A DNA stretch of 64,000 nucleotides from Orbilia blumenaviensis (taxonomy: Eukaryota; Ascomycota; Orbiliomycetes; Orbiliales; Orbiliaceae). The stretch's first letter is position 1, and every line of letters begins with the position of its first letter. Of the stretch, positions 37,794 through 49,220 are shown in pieces. A model generated the notes under the pieces. It worked only from the letters and a program-made list of their open reading frames with translations. It was not told the DNA's origin and ran no database searches. The stretch is taken from contig JAVHNS010000006.1 in assembly GCA_036872755.1 (NCBI GenBank), positions 434,001 to 498,000 of the forward strand. The letters are read 5' to 3'. Made by a program: the position numbers and the translations under genes.

Positions 37794-40196
37794 CTTAGTA
37801 GTATATACTGCTACAGATATATCGACAGGCCGGTTAACCACCACTGGGATATTTAATTAATATGCCCCGACCCTTCGTCGACAGCATGTCTGGATTTATT
37901 CCATATTTCTAGCTAGCCTCATAGAAATTGGAGGCATTGTATTATTGTACAGAATTTCTATTTTATTTGAATATTTTTGCCCCGACAAGTCAAATCTCAC
38001 AAGCAACCACGATCGTTAGTCTAAGGTTTGGTTGAATTTATATTTTGCGACTGCGATCAGCCTCTTTTGCATCTGCACATTTATTCTCTTCTTGGAAATT
38101 AGTTTTTGGCTTCGTGTTTTGAAGTTCGCGAACATTCCAATCCAGTTGTGAGCTGGAGCAGCCCTTTCTTTTTCTCTCTTTGCCTTCTGCATGCAGCGGT
38201 CCGTCAAACCAAGGCCAACTTCTGCCAGCATTATGCATATTAACACCCCCCCTCCCACTTAGGACCTCAATGTTGTAGGTATTTCCTTCAACTGTGGTTC
38301 GGTCTTTCGCTTGAAAGCTCTGTAGGTTTGCGATATATGTACACTGTTAGCTTGTGATTTTATTAGTTGGGAGCGTGATCGCTGGACGTACATTAACATT
38401 ATGGTGTGTAATTACCCAATATCTTCCGACTATAAATATTGATTCTAGAATTGGCAGTGGTGAAATCGATGGTCCTCGAAACTCTCGGCCTCTGACTTCG
38501 TATTGAGCAATCGAAGCTGTGGTACATTTGTTTGGTGGTCCATGTACGTATGGCAGGCCTTTCCTACTTTTTTGACAGCGGCTTTAGCAGATGAGTATAG
38601 CTATGACTACTGATCACATATCGATTGAATACATGCCAGCACCCGAGGTGTTCTATATATCATGTATTTATTCAAGTAGGTAGTGAAATTCATACCTCCA
38701 AAACGAGGTAAATATACCTCAGGGCCTGGTCTCCATAACAATGTTAGCTGGCTGGGAGCTAGTTAACGTTTGTTCAACCATATCGTTGGGTGAAATTCAC
38801 CACGTCCAACAAAAACAACGCAGCTAGCTTGATTGAGCTGACGGACGTCCTTGACGGACAGAGGAATATGTCAGGTACCCAGATTTTCGAGGGAAGCATT
38901 GTCATCACAGAAGCAGGAAGAAGAGGGAAGGGAAAAGAATGAAGGGGGAAAAAGAAAGAAAAAAACACGAGAGACTGACAAGTTATCTCGCGAACCATAC
39001 TGATGGGGTCCTGGATGGATGTCGCCTAGACCACCATGGCTGGCCTGCCAGGCGAGCTGTTTGCTAAGAGTGAAAAATATCGTTGTACTGGGCGGCTGAA
39101 CAACGGCTCCCCAGGGAAGCTAATCTGACTTGGTATTTGAATGTTGTCCCCATAAATATTTGAATGGATGATCTGAGTTAGTGTATGAGATGTGTAAGTT
39201 ACACATTATCGACAAATGTATACATGTAAACATTTCCGCAAATTAACCGGTATACGAAAATTGGTTAATAAATTATTAGCACTGTTGTCGAGGAAGGACC
39301 CCAAATAACTCCTTGTCTATCACTTGTCATAATTCGTATAGAAACAATGATACTAGTCTTGCTTCAAATTGGATTTTCGCGAATCTATCAAAATCAGTTT
39401 ACTAAAGCAAGTATATATTAGGGGTGCTGATAAAGTTAGTCATAGCACTAGAGTCCGTTGAAAGGGTGTCGATATATATCTGGGAGCTACAAATTTAAGT
39501 GAGCTTTTATATTTAGCGGTGGTAAGGACTTAACAGCTTTGCTTTTGTTAAATCGATCAATGAGGACTTTAGGGAATCTTTAGCATTCCCAAACCCTTCC
39601 TCGTGCCCCGATCTTTACAGCCCCAAACATACCGTACACTCAAGGTTTAGTCTAACTAGGGGCAAATGTAGGACAAAGTCTGACTATTGAGTAATGTTTC
39701 CCATACAATAAAAACTTTATGAGAATTACTTTAATCTGTATACCAGTAAACCGTGCACCTTTTTGTGCCTTAAAATTATAACGATAAAAGTGTCATGCTC
39801 TACTAGTACTAGTGACGTTGTGATGGTATCTTGCGTACGAAATATCTCCATTATAATTATGTCTCAACAGCTATCAAGTTAACAGTCAATATCGGCATAC
39901 AAAATCTTTTTTCCTTTTAATGTAAAATCTCAGGCTTTTGAGCAGAAAGCCCTCTAAATTGAATCAGACAAAACTTGTTTGTCCACCACCCTTGGCTCGC
40001 GGGTCGTATGATGTACATGTAGGAGTGAGCCGAAATATCATTTTGGGTTGTGAATTCGGAACGCCCTTCAGGCCATACATCCATTCTAGCACCCACTAAT
40101 AATTGAAATGGAAACTAGATCCGGTGCCATCAAGCGTCTGATATCCAAGGCAAATGTCTAGTACTGAGCTTGGACTTCCAATGAGATCAGCTTAGA

Positions 40197-40216
40197 CTGG
40201 TCTCGTTGAGACCAAC
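40197..40216. repeat. short hairpin containing the TGGTCTCGTTG core
   Basis: TGGTCTC, GTT, GAGACCA form a perfect 7-bp inverted repeat with a 3-base loop. The left arm and loop equal the recurrent core found at 35.1, 51.5, 52.2 and 56.3 kb, and this is the only copy with a complete second arm. Confidence 0.7.
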
Positions 40217-40499
40217 ATTTTGCATGAATATTTGAATGCGTTGTCAAATACACTCTCAAACTCTCAACTCCTACATCCGTAGATTTCAAGTTTTTCGTGA
40301 CAGGCTCCTATAAAAAAAATATTCACTCTGATTTATCATCTAGCACTGTTTTCATCATTGGTAAGACTAGCGAGAGACCGAGAGACTACTTTCTCTACAC
40401 ACGGCAAATGAGGGGTTGACCGGTCAGACCATGATTGTGCCTGTAATCGCTTGAGTCCAATTCCACAAATTCAACATTCCAAGAGGGCACACAAGATTC

Positions 40500-40524
40500 A
40501 GCTCAGCTCAGCTCAGCTCAGCTC
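40500..40524. repeat. pentanucleotide microsatellite (AGCTC)5
   Basis: Five perfect tandem copies of AGCTC. Confidence 0.9.
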
Positions 40525-42102
40525 TTGTTGCACGATCGACCGCATGATCAACGGGATTGTTACTTAAGTATGCATGTAATGAACGCCACCATTTCGGCCG
40601 GCTATGTCTCCCCGAAACTCCAGGAGTTTTATTCGGTCATGAAAGATGCGAATATGCGCATATGCGTGATGGCGCTAGTTATGCATCCAAAATTTTCTGG
40701 CTCTGGATTGTGTGGGTCGCAAGCCTTTTAATCAATGCCCTGCCCGGATTAAATCTTACCCCTCATCGCCGCTCAGATAGATACCCATCTCGTAGTTGAT
40801 CGTATTATTATTATACGTTTATTTTATTTGATTGTAGACTATTTACTAGGATACCAATAACGATAGCGAAGCGCAGAAGAGAGGTCTAGTTGCAACACTT
40901 TTTAGAGCATAAACATAACGAAAAGGATATGTGCCTCCATAAAGAGCAAAAATAACAGGATACATAAGAAAGCAGTGTGTGTATTTTTTTTGTGCGTATA
41001 CCGCCTGTCGACTTGTGCTGCTGTGGGTGAGGGTGAGGGGCACGAGGACAGATGCATACAATGCACATCAATATCGAGTTGCAGACGCCACTTCCTTAAC
41101 AGGTAAATATGGCCCAGCCTGATTTTATACAGGACCTAAATGAAGACTAAATGAAGGAAACTTTTAGGAATTAACTATATATACTGTAGAAGCGATGAAG
41201 CAAACTTAGCCAACAGATCCTTTTTATCAAAAATATAACCCTTTTTTTTTTATAAATTTTTTTTAAACTTTTTTTTTTTGAAAAAAAACTGGTGAGTTGT
41301 AAAGTGGAATTCAGCGAAGGGTAGTTATTTAGGTAACTAGGGAGCCATGCCTGAACAAATGAACGAGGGCAAACATCGCATCCCCAACCAAGGATATCCG
41401 GATGTCGGTCGCACAACTTCAGGTAAATCAGCGGCTGAATCTAGGGAGGGATATGCAAGTATGAAGCCACGAGCGTCAATTAGATTGCATTTGCCAGGGC
41501 TCTTTCAGGTGGTCTCCCTATTTTGGTTTAAGACACACATCCGTCCCGGCGGGTCGATGCGAAGCCCTTCTCCCAGCTTCCTTTTTCAACCTTCAGCTCA
41601 GCTGTGTCCTCCATGCGAGAAAAGACGCCACTAAAACAAATGCTGTGATTTACGACGCCAACCCCTCTATTCTCAAAGCGCCTAAGCAGACCTTAAGAAT
41701 CTCTTTCCCACGAAAATGATAATGATGAAAAAATTGATCGAAACTCGCACCCAAATGATGGCAAAAGAGAGCAAAGCGATGCATAACGAACAGTGGCAGG
41801 AAAAACAGCGACCCTGTAGCCCTAGGTGGTTATAGGCTTCGATAATTGTTGGTCGCAGCGGATTTGTTACATAGTGTATAAACTATGGCTTGATGGTTTG
41901 ATAACTGCGAAAACTCTCCCGGCTAGGTTCTGAGCTAATGAATACTCTCATAATAGGTCCTCATGGTTCTTTGGTCTTATAAACCCTGATCGTGTGAACA
42001 ACCTCTCGCGATGCTCACCAGTGCTTGCGCAGTAAAGTGTGTCGGATCTCCCCCCTATTCGATAGTGTCCGCTGGGTTTCCGCCAATATTCATGTCATCC
42101 TC

Positions 42103-43343
42103 CTACGGGGTGCGGCTGTCTTGCAAAGGAAACATTCGATCGAAGTCGTCAAGCTGGAGACTGAGGCGGCGTCCATACTGGTCTTGGAGATAGAAAGAAC
42201 TGCGCTGCGTGTCAGGAGGGGAGCCCGGACCTTGAGAAAGGTTCATTACACCAAGTGGAGGACTCCAACCCCTTACTATTTCGACCGATGCGATGGGGTC
42301 GTTTCCAGAGTCGCCACTCCAAACAGATGCATCGGTTGAGACATATTCACCTGATGGCTGAGCGGAAGCTGTGCCAGATTCGAGATTCGAGTTATCGTCA
42401 ATTCGAACCCCACCGTTAATGACTGGAGTATTGTCGGCTTCGATCTCAACATCTATCCGGAACTCGTCAACAACCCCATCTTCGGCACATATCGCGGTGT
42501 CGCCGGACCTGACTCCACTACCGTTTGGCCCCTTGGAGACGGTGTTTGATGGAGGAACATCAATGCACATGTCATCGCCGCCTTCGGGGAAACTATCATG
42601 AAGCTTTGAGCCATCTGTGGATGGACCGACGATATAACTAGTCGGCGATGAGGGGCCCTTGGCTGGCTTGTTATAAGCTTCGGTGAGCTTCATCTGGGCC
42701 AAACCTTCGGCAATATTGCGCATACCGTTGGGGGGTTGCCGTTGTGCGGCATGAGAGCTTCGTCGACGTTTCAATATGCCACACCGAGCCTGGTAAACTG
42801 GCAGTAGCTGCTGGCTACCACCGAGGCTGTTGCGGTCGCCAGCCGTTTTCATTCTGTTTCTTTGGTTGAGAACTGGCTCTCTTTCTTTTGTTTCCCGTGG
42901 CTCTGGAGGACTTTCCGTGCTCTGGGTCTCGTAGGTGTAACAACGGAGGTCGCCCATATGTTATACGAAGGAGCGAAAGTCCTTCCCTGCACAGGGGCTG
43001 GACGTCCAAAGACGGTGACCCTGTTGACGTATTTCTACAGCCGAAGGAGCCGGGTTTGCAAGAAAGATCTGGCTTGCCTTTGAGGCTTCGTGGAAGATGG
43101 TTGATAAGGCGCGTCTTGATTGCAAGGACTTGCCTTTGCTGCCTGGCTGAGCTACTTGCGAAGAAACAGAAACTTCTTCTGGAGGTGTCTCGAGGACCGA
43201 TTCGCCTACGCAGTACACCAAATATTTAGAGTACTACGAGCAGCGGCGTTGGGATCTTCAGACAAGAATCCAGGAGGAACAGTAACAACGGTGCTTGTGT
43301 GGTTCGATGCCACCTCAACTACGCTGGGAGGAGTCGAGCCCTT
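42103..43343 (-). CDS. unidentified, mostly disordered protein (5' end not fixed)
   Basis: Exons 43343-43238, 43178-42967 and 42921-42103 join in phase to about 378 codons. Intron 2 is 59 nt (GTAGTACTCTAAA ... CTCCAG) and resolves an apparent frameshift; intron 3 is 45 nt (GTATAA ... CCCAG) and removes an in-frame TAA. The first exon follows a long pyrimidine tract ending TTATTCCAG, so at least one 5' exon exists, probably ending at the CAAG|GTAGGT near 43445. The protein is low in hydrophobics and rich in S, P, G, E and D, with a basic patch (ILKRRRSSHAAQRQ), then an acidic half and a C-terminal YGRRLSLQLDDFDRMF. No domain recognised; by composition perhaps nuclear or a scaffold. Confidence 0.6.
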
Positions 43344-44284
43344 CTGGAATAAAAAAAAAAAACAGCCTAACATTAACATTAGAGCTTTCTTCTACGAAAA
43401 GTACGCGTACACGGCTGCATTCAAATCTTGCTGAAGACCTACCTTGAGTTTTTTGGTATGCTACAGTCTAATGCCTCCCTCAACTATCTTGCACTTTTGA
43501 AATGGATCAGCTGTTGATAGTACAAGCCGAGGTATTTCGTCAATCTGTCGACACGGTCGGATCAGTTACTACACATCCAGCATGGCATCACGACCTCCCT
43601 TCAACTTCGGACTTGAAACCAAAAAGCTGGTCACGAAACCATTACCTTATCGTTAATGCAACAATAAAGGGGGCTCACCGTGTTTATCGTCGAGGACACA
43701 ACAAAGGCCGAGTACCCGGACGGATGAATACTTCCAAACAAGTTTGGCAAGAAGCTATTGAAGAAAGGATTGCTTCAGTAAATAAACTTGAGCTTGACAA
43801 GTTCTGTCTTAAGCTCTTGTAGAAAGATTAGAGCGATGGGTGAAAAAAAAAAAAAAAAAAAGAATTGAGGGAAAAGGGTTTTGGGGGGGATTGGCGGCAA
43901 GATATAAGCCGGCCTTACAGAAAAGATTATCAAACAAACACCACACTTGAGAGACACCTCGAGCGAGGCTTTTTGCACTTGGCACAACATGGGAAAGGAA
44001 GAACGATATGTACGGATGCCGACATACCAGGTGAAAACAACTTGAAGATCCAAGCACTGCGCGTATTAACCCGTCGGCCTGGCAAAGTTTCTATCGAATA
44101 TATGAGATGGAAATGCCTCCGGCCACTAGCCGTGCTGCAAGCATCTACTAATACAAAAAGAACCCTCGCCCACCGGCGAGGGAAAGAAAACCAACCCTAG
44201 AATTTCACAATCACTGACTTTCGCTGCGATATTTTCGAGTTACTAAGGCGTGGAGCGTTTCAAGGCTGTGTCTGTATATGCGTT
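43344..44284. other. possible plus-strand decayed gene
   Basis: On the plus strand an ATG frame at 43502-43822 (106 aa, ends KLELDKFCLKLL) is followed, after a run of 19 A at 43843-43861, by a 111-codon frame (43865-44200) in the same phase but separated by three stops. A one-base shift would carry the first frame through the A run into a Lys run. This could be a frameshifted gene or mobile-element fragment; no motif identifies it. Confidence 0.3.
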
Positions 44285-44689
44285 CTAAGAGAAATACTTC
44301 AAGGTAAGAAAAAAATAAAATAGGCCCTTGAAGGTGAGGGTAACTGAACCCTCGATCCAAGCCTCATCGATCATGAAAGCAGTGTTTCTTGCCATGAGCT
44401 CACACAAGAGGCTGAGGCAGCAGTTTGATGGGCTCAACAGACTGGGTTCATCCTTATGATTTCGAATCGTTGGCATCCAGGAGCCACACAGTGGGTGTAG
44501 TCGTTTTGGCCTTCATAGGCTATCTCTCTTGGTCTTTTGCAGGTTGATGCTTTGGGTCGGGGGCTGTGCCTTAACAATAACACAGGTTACGGACACATCG
44601 AAATCACCTTCGGTAGACCCCCGACCAGAAACGGTGCATTCGGTCCCCAGACCCTCTATACCAGAAATTCCCGACAGAGTCTTCTTCAT
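44285..44689 (-). pseudogene. possible interrupted small gene
   Basis: From ATG at 44689 a 58-codon frame (MKKTLSGISGIEGLGTECTV...) ends at TGA, and the same frame then runs on for more than 70 codons (MPTIRNHKDEP ... WIEGSVTLTFKG) to TAG. The single internal TGA could derive from CGA. An unrecognised intron is the alternative. No domain recognised. Confidence 0.3.
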
Positions 44690-44740
44690 TTTGATCGTAT
44701 CATGAGGAGAGACAAGATTAACGTACACATAACCAAACAC

Positions 44741-47700
44741 GGCTTTTTATACTCGTTCGTAAAATCTCTGTCGATATATACACACACGACGAAGCGATAT
44801 GTAATAGTCGAGTGAATGTAATTTTCTTGTCTCGTACCAACCCCTTCCGCACAGCGTGTGGGATTTTCCTTTCATAGTGTATGTTGAGGTGATCAACTCG
44901 GAAAGAATTAAGAAAAATAAGTTTTGCCTCGAATGTACCCTTGAAAATCAGAAACGTCTTTCCTCCATCAAACTAAGCCAAGGGGGGACATCTAGATCCT
45001 GCCCTAGGCCGGGAATTCACAGGCTAATGTTTTTCTTTTTCATGACCAGCCCATCAGAAGCCACACAATCAGCACTCATTTGATTTATAAGTATCATATC
45101 CTTAGCTAACTTTTTTGTTTCTCTGCAATATGACAGCAATATAAAAAAGCGGTTATTTCAGCGGTTTAATCTGTCAAATTTTTACCCTCATGTAGGTTGA
45201 CAGCAGGATTACCGAGAAAATATTCACAGCGAACAGCAGCAATGGTTTTGAATTTTCTTGACAGTACAGGGTAGTAATGCTGAAAGTTTCCAAGGCTCTT
45301 GCGGATTGCGTACTGAGTTCCCTAGCTATTGTTTAATCGTGCTACACCGCTTGTCGTATTCATATATCCCGGAGATAATATTAATCAGAATACTACGGTA
45401 TGATTCTTCTTACCTACAAATTTCATTAAAAATGGGGGGTACATCCAAGCAACCTCAGTAGGTTCCGTTTTCGGCCATTGGGGAGCTATCAGTTTGCGAA
45501 CTCTGATCCGCGGACCATTTGACAGGCCCTCCAGCTCTACCTTGCGTGGTTTTCTTTTCTTCTTTTTTTTTTCCAGCTGTGTATCGCTATAGCAGCGATG
45601 AAAATTCTTTCGTCGATGCTAGACTTTGCTGGCTTCTGCTAGCTAGTTGCCGCGCTTGCCACTAAAATTTGGTTTATACCCCACACTACCCTCGTAAGCC
45701 TAGCGGGGTATGCATATGCTATAGCAAACAGCGCTAGCATTGTGAACATAACTGAGCTAACCCATTTGAAATTTCGAAATTTCAGGTAGTAAGTGCGTGA
45801 GCCGTGCTCTAGCTACGCTATGAATGTGGCAAAATATCAATATATTCTAGCTCGATGGCTCAAGCTGGTCACGTCAACCTGCCTCTGGCAAGTGGTCCCG
45901 CTTAAGCTACCCTTTTCGTTTTACCAAAACTTGTGGTTAAACGTAATCATCTTAAGTGATACCTAAGTATTTAGGTACTTAGGTATCTGCTCAAGTACCT
46001 ACTTACACCTTTCGGATTCTTACATCATTTGCTAGTCATAAATGAGACAGGCGTAGTATAGAAGGGCAGCGATAACTAAGTGCCTTACTCGTAGACCGAC
46101 AAGCAAAACAAAGCAAAACAATAGTGGGGGGCGGGGAAATACGAGCCTCAGGCACCTTACATTCCTCGGGATTTTAGTGGGCCCAAACCGGGCATCGTGC
46201 CCGTGATGCGAGTATTCGAGTGTACACATACGTGTATGTATACGTTTAGTATATGGAAATCACCAAGGAAGTGTACCAACGTAGCCACATAACTTCCCCG
46301 CACCAGCCGCAACGACCAGCCGATATATGGACACGGAATTTAAACGTATGATTCCTATGTCGGGGTCAACAAAAAGTCATGTCTGCGAAAAACTTGCCAC
46401 TCAGCTGGATATTATTTCGTCCATGGGATGCTAACCTCACAGACATGGGACTAAATCCGCGTGTAGAACAGCATATACGAGCCGGTTGTAATTATGGATA
46501 CTAGCGCGTCACCAGCAATCGGAAGTGGTAGTTTGAAGGAAAGTTTAGCCTATCCCAAATGGGTGTGTCAATATACCAGCGCTTGGCCCGGCTTAACTAC
46601 GTGAGCAACGTACGTAATTGCTGAGAGACTTTCCACTCCCATCACCCAGGTCACACATGTCCAGATCCTTGCGTTAGTTTAGTGAGACACAAAAGGATAT
46701 TTGCCCCCAAATGGCGGGTATTAACATGCATTTTGGCACGGTCCAGGCTGTAGCCAGAGCTACCTTTGGCAAAAACTAGTATACAGATAGCACTAGCGTA
46801 GCAATCATTGTATCCGAAAGTATCCTCGAAGCTCGATCCTTCACAAATTCAAGTGCTAGTACTATAGTTCATCAGACCGCAATGCTTATGCAATGCTGCT
46901 GACACAAGCACTAGCCAACACGCTAGAGTTTGGTTGGTTGGTTGGGTTTTCCCCCCTGTAAGTGAAGTCGAACTATATTACAATCTTATTAATTCGGCGA
47001 TTAATAATTACTTAGTATTTGACCCTGTCGCCGTCGTAATCAATAGTATAAATACGCGTATGCGCTACAGTATAGCTTCAAGCTTGCGTTCTCCGTAAAC
47101 TTAAGCTGCATGCGTGGTCGTATTCTACCCGCACGGGCCGCGTAGATATGAGGTATAACGTGGGTTTTGAGTAAACCCGTACCTAAGAGGTGCTTCGAGG
47201 ACTTCAAAACTGACTGGGAAATAGAAACGCCCCCCCCCACAAAACTGTAAACATATTTCTTTTAATTTTGTCTATGGAATTTGTTTCAAGAGGGAGAATT
47301 CCCCCCCCCACACACACACGTGATTTGTGTTACCATCCACTTACTTGTAGAGGCTGAGCATGGGGGTTCCACTGTCATGTTTTTATACTGCACATTGACC
47401 TCCGTACCCCATGGGCCTAGGAGCGTATGTATACGTATGTAGCTCGGCTTAGGTCCCGCAGAATGCTCTCCAAGGGACCTTTATTGATGTACGGGAGAGG
47501 ATTTTTTGTGGCTAACGAGGCACCGTGGAACTTAGCTTGGTTCAAGTAGATCTCAAGTATCACAAAGCATATATCCTGCCAGATGCAGAACATCTGAACA
47601 TTATGGGCTGCATGCTAAGTAGTCGGCGAGATGAAACGTCAACTGGCCGGCGGGTCGTGGGATGGCTTCAGGGTGTCAGATACCTGTGCATGTGTATCCA

Positions 47701-47814
47701 TGTTTCAAGGTGTGGGACCAGATTCGCCTTATCTTTAGCGGGGCTACATTCCAGGCGAATGACTGCGAGGTTCATGCATTTCTGCGTTTTTCTTTTTCTT
47801 TTTTTGTTGTTTTG
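44741..47814. other. stretch without an assignable gene
   Basis: A plus frame at 44856-45083 lacks an ATG start. A second cluster of ACCTAAGTA / TAGGTACTT variants lies at 45955-46005, like that at 33455. GGTT repeats and C-runs lie near 46930, 47230 and 47300. Frames at minus 46032-46229 and plus 47525-47818 have no support. Confidence 0.4.
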
Positions 47815-48195
47815 TTAACATATTTTTGCAATGGAATGAGGACTAATCCACATTAATTGTGGCGAGTGGTTTGATGCCGCGTCTGGCAATGCCGCAACCC
47901 TCTTCTTAACCCTGGGAATATGGGTCCTACGCCAGGATTCCAACGAGGCCAGGTCGGCCTTATTATATGTATTTAGCTCAAAAAAATCCGGAGGGCGCCG
48001 CGCACATCGCCCTGTTCGACCTTCAGGAATGGCTGTGTCGGCCCCGAGCTGCCGAAAAGCCACAGGTTTCGTGGGATCAAGGGATTTCTTGACCTCGTAT
48101 TCTCTGTAGCACGGTTATACATGTGGAATTGATGTCGCCCCAAAACTTACTTACCTGGTATACGGGAAATGATCGCCTCGAACCACGCCTCGCAT
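47815..48195 (-). CDS. small two-exon gene, function unknown
   Basis: ATG at 48195 opens a 41-nt exon ending CCAG|GTAAGTAAG. A 51-nt intron ends GCTACAG, and exon 2 (48103-47815) completes 109 aa with correct phase. The donor is nearly ideal, and exon 2 is protein-like and hydrophilic (EYEVKKSLDPTKPVAFRQLG, then ASLESWRRTHIPRVKKR). There is no signal peptide or motif. A GTGAGT just upstream of the ATG suggests further 5' exons, perhaps the frame at 48295-48480, so this may be the 3' end of a longer gene. Confidence 0.5.
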
Positions 48196-49220
48196 GATAT
48201 CCGATCGATTGTGTACTCACATCTTACTAACTGCAAGGCGGAGTTGGAGTTTTTGGATTCGGAAGCCCTCTTTGTCCCTTCGCGGGGGCAAGTTTCAGGA
48301 AGTCAAGTGGGCTGTGCAGAATCTTCTTAGGGTTTCGAACCCTGCGTGCTTGCGTAGAGCAGTGGCGAGAGTCCTGTAGTCCTCTTGTCTTTCTGATTTT
48401 TGTTTCACGTTCGGTTCACAGGCATACAGGATCTGATCACAGACACTTGTGATGTTGGGAAGCGACGTTGACTTGATTGTGTGGCGGTGCTTGCCAATGC
48501 GCATGCCATCACATGTTTTTGGGCACGCAATATATATACCGGTGCCGGGGATTTGGAGACGGGGAACTACGGAGATTATATACCGGAAGTAAATTAACCG
48601 TGATCGAGCCGATCGGGAGCGGGGTTTTATTTCGGCTCTATTTCGGCTCAGCCCTATCATAACGTGGGCTCGGGATATAGTTCTTAAGTAATCTATCGCA
48701 AATGTATGTAAGCAGATTCTAAATTCCGAAGCGCTCGAGCTCTTGTTGAATAAGTGAAACCTTCGAGCTGGGGTCTGATAACAAATGGTAGTGAAGACCT
48801 GATCGGGTTTCTAGCATTAATTACCCCCAAATATTAAGTTATAATAAACCCAGTCCAGTCGATTACAGGTTATAAGAGTGGGGTGTCTACGAAGTATCCC
48901 TGAGCGAAGATATCTTGAGGAGAGACATGAGAATGTGACTGTATTACATTAGGGATATTCGGATTTGCAGAAAATACCGATTTCCGCAATTTGATTTTTG
49001 CAATTTGGGATGTTTTCTACATCAAATCGACAACTAACTTTTATTGCACAAAGTGCAGAAATTGCAGAAAATATAAAAGTTACATATAAAAACGCCATCA
49101 CTGAGCACAAATTGCAAAAAAACAAAATTTTAAAAGCTGCAACTTCAACTTCTGGTTTCCTGCAAATCTGAATGCCCCTATTGTAGTAACCCTGTAGCTT
49201 AGATGGACGTATAATACTGT
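48196..49220. other. possible upstream exon and A/T-rich spacer
   Basis: On the minus strand 48295-48660 is open and protein-like from about 48510 on (KSTSLPNITSVCDQILYACE). It ends in a TGA, beyond which the same frame continues protein-like (EGFRIQKLQLRLAVSK) to a GTGAGT. Either an intron or a CGA-to-TGA mutation separates them. 48900-49150 is A/T-rich, with repeated TTGCAGAAAAT and TGCAATTT words. Confidence 0.35.

Larger units (their letters stand above)
37794..42102. other. A/T-rich stretch without an assignable gene
   Basis: Only short, motif-less frames occur (for example minus 38016-38258, minus 38774-38998, plus 40525-40731). 39100-40000 is strongly A/T-rich. Purine and pyrimidine runs lie near 38880-38990 and a T/A-tract cluster at 41240-41290. 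Two small repeats inside it are listed separately. Confidence 0.45.

Noticed and set aside
43120..43434. 104-codon plus-strand frame and a plus-strand TKYLEYYEQRRWDLQ reading opposite the 42103-43343 gene
   Set aside because: The minus-strand model explains the region with three consistent introns; the plus frames lack ATG starts and splice partners.
34680..48290. similar endings in minus-strand frames at 34.7 and 48.2 kb (AATCCAAAA-CTCCAA ... GCAGTTAG)
   Set aside because: Similarity spans only about 30 bases with gaps and does not extend to either side, so homology is not shown.
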